Below are positions 23,598 through 31,800 of a DNA stretch of 38,587 nt, piece by piece (position 1 is the stretch's first letter; the number at the start of each line of letters is the position of its first letter). The stretch comes from CBIFVZ01 sp966185765 (lineage in GTDB: Bacteria; Pseudomonadota; Gammaproteobacteria; Enterobacterales; Enterobacteriaceae), in NCBI GenBank assembly GCA_966185765.1, contig CBIFVZ010000032.1, positions 1-38,587 on the forward strand, in the 5' to 3' direction. A program made the translations under genes and the position numbers. The notes beneath the pieces are model-generated. The model did no database searches. It had not been told where the DNA came from and saw only the letters and a list, made by a program, of their open reading frames with translations.

Positions 23598-24932
23598 GTG
23601 AAACCTACTCTGCCAGACCTCAACAACCCACTTATTCAGGATCTGATAGCTTTACGTGAGGTAAGCTGGTTTAACCCCGCCGCCAGCACGCTGGCTCAGG
23701 CGCTCCCGTATGTTGGACTTGATAAGCACAACGTTGCCGACGCCGAAGCACGACTACAGCGCTTTGCACCCTATCTGAGCCGCGTTTTCCCCGCAACGCG
23801 TACCGCTGGCGGCATTATCGAATCTGAGCTGGTAGCGATTGACGCCATGCATGAGGAAATGAACCGCCTGACGGGCCAGGCGCTCCCGGGCAAGCTATGG
23901 CTTAAAAAAGACAGTCACCTGCCGGTCTCCGGCTCCATCAAGGCGCGCGGGGGGATTTACGAGGTACTGACGCATGCTGAAAAGCTGGCACTCCAGGCTG
24001 GGTTGATTAGCGAAAGCGATGACTATGCGCGGTTCGACAGTCCGGCGCTGCGGGCGTTTTTTGCCGGTTACCGTATTGCCGTTGGCTCTACCGGCAACCT
24101 GGGACTGTCTATTGGCATCATGAGTGCACAGCTTGGTTTTGAGGTTACGGTGCACATGTCTGCCGATGCCCGTGAATGGAAGAAACGCAAGCTGCGTGAA
24201 CACGGCGTGAAGGTTGTGGAATACGCGCAGGATTACGGCGTGGCGGTGGAAAAAGGGCGGCTGGCAGCACAGGCAGACCCGCGCTGCTTTTTTATTGATG
24301 ACGAAAACTCGCGCACGCTGTTTCTCGGCTACGCCACGGCGGCAGAACGTCTTAAGCGCCAGTTTGTAGCGCAGAACATCACCATAGATGAACAACATCC
24401 GCTGTTTGTACATTTACCTTGCGGTGTCGGTGGCGGCCCCGGTGGAGTGGCATTTGGCCTGAAACTCGCCTTTGGTGACCATGTACACTGCTTTTTTGCC
24501 GAACCAACCCATTCACCCTGTATGCTGCTTGGCGTTTATAGCGGTCTGCATGATGGTATAGCGGTACAGGACATTGGCATTGATAATCGCACCGCTGCCG
24601 ATGGTCTGGCGGTAGGCAGGCCTTCCGGCTTTGTTGGCCGTGCGATGGCGCGCATGATTGCTGGCTATTACACGCTAAGTGATGAGCACTTGTTTGCGCT
24701 GCTGGATACCCTTTATCGCAGTGAGGAGATAGCGCTGGAGCCTTCCGCGCTGGCGGGCATGGCTGGCCCCTGGATAACGACGGCGAATGCCCAGTGGCAG
24801 GCACATTTCACCCACCGCCAGTGGCAAAACGCCACTCATCTGGTATGGGCTACCGGCGGCGGTATGGTGCCAGAGACCGAAATGGCCGACTATCTGTCTC
24901 GTGCAGCCCTGGCCGCACGTGTTTTTTGGTAA
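23598..24932 (+). CDS. dsdA: D-serine dehydratase (D-serine ammonia-lyase)
   Basis: PLP enzyme that converts D-serine to pyruvate and ammonia, detoxifying or using D-serine. It has 444 aa (E. coli 442). PLP-binding Lys115 is in the SGSIKARGG motif. The GSTGNLGLS phosphate-type loop and glycine-rich CGVGGGPGG cofactor loop are present, with the late ATGGGMVP. The GTG start at 23598 follows CAGGAG. Context differs from E. coli: there is no dsdC regulator and no DsdX permease; an MdfA-type exporter follows about 190 bp downstream. Confidence 0.94.
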   Translation: MKPTLPDLNNPLIQDLIALREVSWFNPAASTLAQALPYVGLDKHNVADAEARLQRFAPYLSRVFPATRTAGGIIESELVAIDAMHEEMNRLTGQALPGKLWLKKDSHLPVSGSIKARGGIYEVLTHAEKLALQAGLISESDDYARFDSPALRAFFAGYRIAVGSTGNLGLSIGIMSAQLGFEVTVHMSADAREWKKRKLREHGVKVVEYAQDYGVAVEKGRLAAQADPRCFFIDDENSRTLFLGYATAAERLKRQFVAQNITIDEQHPLFVHLPCGVGGGPGGVAFGLKLAFGDHVHCFFAEPTHSPCMLLGVYSGLHDGIAVQDIGIDNRTAADGLAVGRPSGFVGRAMARMIAGYYTLSDEHLFALLDTLYRSEEIALEPSALAGMAGPWITTANAQWQAHFTHRQWQNATHLVWATGGGMVPETEMADYLSRAALAARVFW

Positions 24933-24937
24933 GACGG

Positions 24938-24962
24938 GCGGCCTGCACCACGGCCGCTTCTT
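24938..24962 (+). terminator. Possible terminator after dsdA
   Basis: Stem GCGGCC (24938-24943) / GGCCGC (24952-24957), followed by the weak tail TTCTTA. It could partly separate dsdA from the exporter gene. Confidence 0.45.
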
Positions 24963-25126
24963 ACAGACTGAACACACATAACCGGTAGTACCATCACTAA
25001 ACGCCCCTGCTTGCCTGGCAGCGCCCCGGTAAACGCTTTATGCTCTCTTGATGAACGTTGTTGCCAGCCCGTGGGCTGCAACCGTCCGCACTAGCCGCCT
25101 GACCCCGACCTTCAGGAGAATAAAAA

Positions 25127-26386
25127 ATGCAACGGACATCTGATGCGCTGGCAGGCCGCGCCGCTGCCCTGTTCTTCCCGATGGCGCTGATATTGTTCGA
25201 CTTTTCTGCCTATCTCACGACCGACATGATTCAACCGGGCATTCTGAACGTGGTGCGGGAGTTCAACGCTGACGTAAGCCTGGCACCTGCTTCGGTGAGC
25301 CTGTTTATGGCAGGCGGAATGGCGCTACAGTGGCTGCTCGGCCCGCTCTCTGACCGCATTGGCCGCCGCCCGGTACTGCTGACGGGTGCGCTGATTTTTA
25401 CCCTTGCCTGCCTTGCCACACTGTTCGCCACGACAATGGAGCAATTTCTTGCCGCGCGCTTTGTACAGGGCACCAGCGTATGTTTTATTGCAACCGTCGG
25501 TTATGTATGCGTGCAGGAGGCCTTTGAGGAAAAGAAATCGATTCGCCTGATGGCAATAGTCACCTCGGTGGTATTAGTTGCCCCCATCATTGGCCCGCTG
25601 CTCGGCGCGGCGTTAATGCATTTTCTGGACTGGAAAGCGCTGTTTGGGCTGATTGGTATTATGGGATTTGTTGCCTGGCTCGGGCTGTTGCTCAACATGC
25701 CAGAAACTATCGCCAGGCGCGATGCGCCTTTCACGGCCCGCGCCGTTGCGCAGGATTTTAAGCACGTTTTTTGCAACCGTATTTTCCTTATTGGCGCGCT
25801 AACGCTGGCGTGCAGCTATATCCCACTCATGACGTGGGTCGCGCTGTCGCCTTTAATTCTGATAGAAGATGCCGGGCTTAGCGCTTCTGTCTTTGCCTGG
25901 ACACAGGTCCCGGTATTCGGTGCCGTCATCGTTGCGAATATGACTGTCGCGCGCTTTATCAAGGATCCCACCTCGCCGCGCTTTATTATGGCCTGCGCAC
26001 CGTTCCTGTTACTGGGGCTTGCTATCGCAGCGGCGGGCGACCTTGCAGGTGCGCACGCCTGGGTCTGGTCAATCGCGGGCATGACGCTTTTTGCCTTCGG
26101 TATTGGTCTTATCTTCCCGACGCTGTTTCGCTTTACATTATTCTCTAACAGCCTGCCCAAAGGTACGGTCTCTGCCTCGCTTAATATTCTGATACTCAGT
26201 ATCTCCGCCACCTCGGTGGAACTGGCGCGCTGGGTGTATAGCAATGCAGGCGGACAATTATCCTTTCATCTGTTGGGGCTGGCAGCGGGTAGCCTCGCTC
26301 TGCTCTGCCTCTCGGCTCTGCTAAAACGCGTAAAAGCCCACCGCAACACCACGGATGCCGCAAAGGGATCAGAGCACGCCTCGTAA
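25127..26386 (+). CDS. MdfA-type multidrug efflux MFS transporter
   Basis: A 419-aa, 12-helix drug:H+ antiporter of the DHA1 family. The helix 1-2 region FDFSAYLTTDMIQPG corresponds to MdfA YEFSTYIGNDMIQPG. The helix 2-3 motif LQWLLGPLSDRIGRRPV is identical to MdfA, and GPLLGAALMHF is the antiporter motif C region. Asp33 matches MdfA Asp34; the essential Glu26 of MdfA is Asp25 here. It is a paralogue or divergent orthologue. The ATG follows AGGAGAATAAAAA. It lies downstream of dsdA and is convergent with the CodA-like gene. A role in D-serine metabolism is not supported by sequence. Confidence 0.85.
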   Translation: MQRTSDALAGRAAALFFPMALILFDFSAYLTTDMIQPGILNVVREFNADVSLAPASVSLFMAGGMALQWLLGPLSDRIGRRPVLLTGALIFTLACLATLFATTMEQFLAARFVQGTSVCFIATVGYVCVQEAFEEKKSIRLMAIVTSVVLVAPIIGPLLGAALMHFLDWKALFGLIGIMGFVAWLGLLLNMPETIARRDAPFTARAVAQDFKHVFCNRIFLIGALTLACSYIPLMTWVALSPLILIEDAGLSASVFAWTQVPVFGAVIVANMTVARFIKDPTSPRFIMACAPFLLLGLAIAAAGDLAGAHAWVWSIAGMTLFAFGIGLIFPTLFRFTLFSNSLPKGTVSASLNILILSISATSVELARWVYSNAGGQLSFHLLGLAAGSLALLCLSALLKRVKAHRNTTDAAKGSEHAS

Positions 26387-26411
26387 TACTTCGCGCCAGC
26401 GTTGCGTCTCG

Positions 26412-27650
26412 CTACTGCGGGTATTCGAGGCGCTCCGGGTGGCGCTGCATGATAACCCGGCCACGGCGTACAGATACCCGCGCCTTTGCCTGGCGGCGCA
26501 CCACTTCATAGTCATCTTCTGCATCCATAATCACCAGGTTTGCCGGGCGACCGGGTTCAAGACCGTAATTGTCACCCAGACTCAGCGCCCTGGCGCTATT
26601 GTCGGTCACAAAGTCCAGGCTACGCTGTAAATCTTCATAGCCCATCATGTGGCAGATATGCAGTCCGGCTTCCAGTACACGCAAAATATTGCCGTTACCA
26701 AGCGGATACCACGGGTCCTTAATGGAGTCCTGCCCAAAACAAACGTTCATCCCGGCGCGATCGAGTTCGGCCACGCGCGTCACACCACGCCGCTTCGGCC
26801 AGGTATCAAAACGTCCCTGTAGGTGAATGCTCTCTGTAGGACAGGAGACAAAGTTAATGCCGGAGCGTTTGAGCAGGCGAAACAACTTTGAGCAGTAAGC
26901 ATTGTCATAAGAGCCCATTGCCACCGTGTGGCTGGCCGTTACCTGCGCGCCCATGTCACGTACCCGCGCTTCCTCTGCCAGCACTTCAAGAAAGCGTGAC
27001 TGAGGGTCATCGGTTTCATCGCAGTGTACGTCCACCAGACAGCCGCTACGCTGTGCAAGCGCCATCAGAAACTTTATTGAACTGACGCCCTGCTCACGGG
27101 TGTTCTCAAAGTGGGGAATACCGCCTACCACGTCGGCCCCCATTTCCACCGCACGCGCCATCAGCGCCCGTCCGTCAGGAAAGGATTCAATCCCTTCCTG
27201 TGGAAAAGCCACAATCTGCAAATCAACCAGATTGCGCGCTTCCTCCCTCACCTCCAGCATGGCCTGGAGCGCAGCAAGGCTCGGGTCAGTGACATCAACA
27301 TGGGTGCGCACATGCTGAATGCCGTGGTCGCGTAACCAGCCGATTGCGGTTAACGCACGTCGCCTGGTGTCTTCATGAGTGATAGTCGCCTTACGCTGCC
27401 CCCAACGCTCAATACCTTCAAACAGCGTGCCGCTCATATTCCACTCAGGTTCACCCGCCGTTAACACAGCATCAAGATGGATATGCGGCTCCACCAGCGG
27501 CGGAATAACCAGCCCACCAGCGGCATCCAGGTTTCCTTCCTGAGCAACGCAACGTTGTGGCTGCGCAGTAATACTCTGGATGCGTTCATTGTGCAAAGTG
27601 ATACTGTATAGCCCCGCCCTGCGGCGCAAACGCGCGTTAACGACCTTCAT
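26412..27650 (-). CDS. CodA-like cytosine-type deaminase (amidohydrolase superfamily)
   Basis: A 412-aa metal-dependent amidohydrolase related to E. coli cytosine deaminase (427 aa). Metal ligands are His56 and His58 (EPHIHLD), His209 (VHCDE), His241 (ASHT) and Asp308. Substrate glutamine Gln151 (AFPQEG) and general acid/base Glu212 are kept. The active-site segment reads FGQDSIKDPWYPLG instead of CodA FGHDDVFDPWYPLG, so the residue equivalent to Asp314 is Ser309. Residues near 271-274 also differ (PTES against PLVN). The real substrate may therefore be a C5-substituted cytosine or another oxo/amino pyrimidine. No codB permease is adjacent. ATG at 27648-27650 with AAGGAG upstream. Confidence 0.85.
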   Translation of the reverse strand: MKVVNARLRRRAGLYSITLHNERIQSITAQPQRCVAQEGNLDAAGGLVIPPLVEPHIHLDAVLTAGEPEWNMSGTLFEGIERWGQRKATITHEDTRRRALTAIGWLRDHGIQHVRTHVDVTDPSLAALQAMLEVREEARNLVDLQIVAFPQEGIESFPDGRALMARAVEMGADVVGGIPHFENTREQGVSSIKFLMALAQRSGCLVDVHCDETDDPQSRFLEVLAEEARVRDMGAQVTASHTVAMGSYDNAYCSKLFRLLKRSGINFVSCPTESIHLQGRFDTWPKRRGVTRVAELDRAGMNVCFGQDSIKDPWYPLGNGNILRVLEAGLHICHMMGYEDLQRSLDFVTDNSARALSLGDNYGLEPGRPANLVIMDAEDDYEVVRRQAKARVSVRRGRVIMQRHPERLEYPQ

Positions 27651-27890
27651 GTTGACTCCTTACCGATATTCAGTGGCAACCTACCGCATAGTGCACACAT
27701 TCTCGCGCCTGCAACAGGACTCATTAGCACGTTTATCACACAATGCGAAGTGCTGCGCAAACTGCCTGCAACAAGGGACAGACGATAGCCATCAGGCGTA
27801 ATAGTGATGAAACAGGGGGAAGTAGTGCAGAGCGAAATTGACAACTGCCAGCCAGAAAGCCAGCAGCTAACACCTGTAGAGAAGGAAAAA

Positions 27891-28046
27891 TTATTGCATC
27901 ATTTCAGCGTGACGGTATTCAGCCGCTCTCATAAAGTCATGCAGGTCAGTGCCTTCGAGTTCTCTGGCTTTTCTGTCGACCATTTTTTCCAGCGCTTCTG
28001 GCGAGGTAATGCGCCTTAACATGTCAACCCATTGATTATTAATCAT
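27891..28046 (-). CDS. Miniature Hha/Cnu(YdgT)-like protein, 51 aa
   Basis: Read by hand on the minus strand. The core VDMLRRITSPEALEKMVDRK, then LHDFMRAAEYRHAEMM, follows the Hha/YmoA/Cnu pattern (L-R-R/K-x-x-S/T-x-E-x-L-E-K ... AA-D/E-H/Y-R-x-AEL). Hha-type proteins partner H-NS to silence AT-rich genes. It stops right after the AEYRHAEMMQ helix and lacks the usual SSVWKFI-type C-terminus; the sequence after the TAA does not restore it in any frame. AAGGGA about 10 nt before the ATG (28044-28046) could serve as ribosome site. It sits beside AT-rich DNA. Family membership is my reading of the motif, not a search result. Confidence 0.6.
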   Translation of the reverse strand: MINNQWVDMLRRITSPEALEKMVDRKARELEGTDLHDFMRAAEYRHAEMMQ

Positions 28047-28876
28047 ATATTATTTTTCCCTTATTTATCGCAAGGTATATGTATACAGAATCTACAGCGT
28101 TTAGCCAATCCGAAAAAATGTAAAAAAAAAGCGACCAGTAAAATGATCGCTTAAATATAACAGCTAACAAGCCTATGGATATTTTTATGAACAATCCAGG
28201 AAATTAATTTATATTCACCGGAAACACATTATTACTTTCTTCATTTAAAAATAGCAACCCCAAATTACCCCCAAAGTAATAAATAAGAATACAACCTAAT
28301 ACTCTCCCGGACGCCATACTTAAAGGAAAACGTAAAATCAACCAGCATATAAAAAAATAACAATGTCACATTGACTTACAATAACCCGCATTCTTTTACT
28401 TTCTATATTAACAATCAATTTAACGTGAATAATTAAAAAAACTTACCATACTCCTTACAATAAGCCTGTTTATTACGTCAATATCCTGAGTTCTTAAATA
28501 ACGATGTATTACACCAGGTTGTTAGTTAATAAAAAAGTCGCGAAAGCGAGGGAGTAGCTGATAAATTTGCCTGCAGATAACACCGAAGATGATCTCTGTC
28601 TCTCCTCCCGTCCCCCCACCAGCCCATCGCTGTAAACCGACTGTCCGGCGCTGAAATGGCTACCAGCATGACTGTCGCACCAGACAGACTTCATTTCACT
28701 GGAACACATCTCGCAAAGTTTTAGTTATACCGATTACTTTATGTCATACACCTGGTAAGATACGTTACGCTCAGACAATGTGTTTCATTGTCAGAAACAT
28801 CACGCTGTCCGGGATGAGCAACCGACGCTATGAACAAACGCCTTCGCGTATTAAAAGGATTTGAGGTGCTGCAATT
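28047..28876. other. AT-rich 830-bp intergenic region upstream of the alpha-2-macroglobulin gene
   Basis: Markedly AT-rich. No convincing gene except a 19-codon overlapping leader ORF at its end. It includes the hairpin GACAATG-TGTTT-CATTGTC (28774-28792). It probably holds the promoter of the macroglobulin/pbpC operon and that of the Hha-like gene on the other strand. Confidence 0.6.
28774..28792. repeat. Hairpin/dyad upstream of the alpha-2-macroglobulin gene
   Basis: GACAATG (28774-28780), TGTTT loop, CATTGTC (28786-28792): seven perfect pairs. No U-run. It could be a protein dyad or 5' leader stem. Confidence 0.5.
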
Positions 28877-28889
28877 ATGGACGTACTAA
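28830..28889 (+). CDS. Possible 19-codon leader peptide overlapping the macroglobulin start
   Basis: ATG at 28830 encodes MNKRLRVLKGFEVLQLWTY and its stop (28887-28889) lies 10 bp inside the macroglobulin gene in another frame. Its own ribosome site is weak. It could couple translation to the downstream start, or be chance. Confidence 0.25.
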   Translation: MNKRLRVLKGFEVLQLWTY

Positions 28890-31800
28890 AGTTCATCCTT
28901 CGCCTGCCGTTTTTGCTGATCAAAAGCATTTTCCGTCTGCTGGCTTTTATCTTTAGCCTGCTCGCACGCGTACTTAGCCCGCTTCTTGGCGAGCTGCGCT
29001 GGCAGGCTCCACGCTGGTGGGCGCCGCTTACAAGCGGTCTTACGCGACTGGAAAACGCAGTGCAGCACCACGCTAAGGGCGTGCTGGCCGGTATCATCGT
29101 GCTGCTGTGTGCGAGCGCGGGTGCAGTTTACGGCTGGCACTGGTGGCAAAATCGACCGCAGCCGATTGAACCTGCTCCCCTGGTCATTCAGGAAACCTAC
29201 GTTCAGGTCACAGCACCAGAGCCGGTTGACTACGCGGCAGCCCGCATCACGCCCCAGCCCATAACGCTGACGTTTCAGGACTCCGTCGCGCCCATCACCC
29301 TGGTCGGCAAAACGCCTGAAAAAGGCATAACCCTCAGCCCAGCCGTTGAAGGTAGGTGGCGTTGGGACAGCGATACCACCCTCGTCTTCACCCCGAAAAA
29401 GCCGCTGCCAATGGGGACGCAATACCAGATAACGCTCGATCCAGAGGTATTGCTGGCCCCGCAGGTAAAACTCAGTGAAACCCGCTATGAGGTAACAACC
29501 CCAGCCTTTGACTACAGGACCGGTAAGTCTGAGTACTATCGTGACCCGCAGGACAACCAGAAACGCAGCGCCATTTTTAACGTCACCTTCAACGCCCCGG
29601 TAGATGTCGTCAGCTTTGAAAAACAGCTGGCTTTGAGTCTGAGTGAAGGCAAATCAAAAACCGAACGCCCGCTTAACTACTCCGTGGTTTACGACGAGAA
29701 AAAGCTCAACGCCTGGGTACATTCCGAACCGCTTCAGGCGCTGGATAACGGTGGTACCGTGCATCTGACTATTGGGCGTGGCGTAAAAGCAAGCGTACCG
29801 TCAAACGCTACCTCTGAGGCTAAAAATAGTCGGGTATCTGTACCCACGCTCTTCAGCCTGCGAGTCAGAGGCACTGATGCGCAGGTAGTGGACAACGCCA
29901 GCCTGAAAAGCCAGCGCGTGCTGGTGGTGGCCTTCAATGATGCCGTAAAAGATAAAGACGTTGGTCGCGCGGTCAAAGCCTGGCTACTACCGCAGCATAA
30001 TCCTAATGAGCCGCAAGGGCCTAAAGACGCCAGCTATTTTTACCCCTGGCGCAGCGTTAAAAGCGTGGATAACACGGTAATAGCGCAGTCAACAGCGCTT
30101 GATTTAACACTGAACGACAGCGAAGAAGCGTACCAACAGCAATTCAGCTTCCGTTTTGACGCCCCGGTACATCGTTTCGTACTGCTGGAGATCTCGCCGC
30201 GCATGACTTCCTCCGGCGGCTATAAAATGCCGGAGAAAGTCTGGCGCATTGTGCAAGTCCCTGATTATCCAAAAACGCTGCGCTTTACCTCTGAAGGTTC
30301 GTTACTGTCAGTAAGCGGCGACAAAAAAATCAGCGTTGCCGCCCGCAACGTGCCGGGGTTACGCATGGATATCAAGCGCGTTATCCCAAGCCAGCTCCAG
30401 CATATTGTCTCTTTTAAAAGCGATACGTTCTCCTCTGTGCGTTTTGACCGTCTCAATGATGAATATTTTACCGAGCACTTTCAGTTCCAGACGGCAGTCA
30501 ATAACGAAAAGCCCGGCGAAGTCAGCTACCAGGGCATCGACCTGTCACAGTATCTGTCAACTAACCCGGCTTCGCACCGCGGCATCTTCCTGCTGACGCT
30601 CTCTGAGTGGGATCCAAAGGCAAAACAACAAGCGCAAGAAGCCGAGTCAGATGACGAAGAAGATGAGGTCGATGACCGCGCCGTCAACGTCAGCGATTCG
30701 CGCTTTGTGGTGGTGACTGACCTCGGTATCATTGCCAAACGTGCGCAAAACAAGACCCGCGACGTGTTCGTGCAGTCTATCCACAGTGGCGAACCCGTCA
30801 GCAACGCGCAGGTATCGGTTATTGCCCGCAACGGTACGCGCCTTTTAAGCCAGAACACTGATATGTCTGGTCACGTGCGTTTCCCACCGCTGGATGTTTA
30901 CACCCATGAACGCACGCCGGTGATGTTCCTGGTGGAAAAAGAGGGGGATGTGTCATTCCTGCCGCTCAGCAGCTACAACGATCGTGGTCTGGATTTCTCC
31001 CGCTTTGATACCGGTGGTGATGAAACGCCAACCGACCGCCGTACGTTAAGCAGCTATCTGTTCTCTGACCGTGGTGTCTATCGCCCGGGAGACACCTTCA
31101 ACATTGGTCTGTTGACCCGCGCCGCCGACTGGGGTGTCGCGCTTGCTGGTGTGCCGGTAAGCGCCGAAATTCACGACCCACGTGACAGACTCATGTCCAC
31201 TGTGCCGCTCACGCTTGATGCCAGCGGCTTTAATGAACTGAGCTACACCACACAGGAGAACTCACCAACCGGTGAGTGGACCGTGTATTTGTATCTGCCG
31301 GGCAAAAACAAGGAGAGCAGCACGCTGCTGGGCTACACCACGGTTAACGTCAAGGAGTTTGAGCCAGACCAGCTGAAAGTAAAACTCTCACTCACTCCAG
31401 AGCGCGTCCAGGGCTGGGTTAAACCTTCAGAACTCCAGGCCAGTATTAACGTACAAAATCTGTTCGGCACACCAGCGCAGCAGCGACGCGTAGCATCAAA
31501 ACTGACACTGCGCCCGACCTGGCCGAGCTTTCCACAATTTCAGGATTACGCGTTCTACGAAGCACGCCCCAATAACGATGGCTTTGAAAATACGCTGGAA
31601 GACAACACCACGGATGAAAAAGGCGAAGCGCAGATTGCGCTCAACCTTAAAGACTGGGACGATGCCACCTACCAGTTACAGCTCATCTCAGAAGCCTTTG
31701 TTGCTGGTAGCGGGCGCTCCGTTGCGGCTACCGCTCGCGCGCTGGTTTCACCGTATGACTATCTTATTGGTGCGAAAGCCGATGGTGACCTCAGCTACGT

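Noticed and set aside
23325..23659. Several overlapping ORFs upstream of dsdA, considered as a dsdC remnant or IS fragment
   Set aside because: No LysR helix-turn-helix or transposase pattern in any frame; they read as random translations.
28509..28709. 66-codon minus-strand ORF upstream of the macroglobulin gene
   Set aside because: No family resemblance and composition like random sequence; no clear ribosome site.
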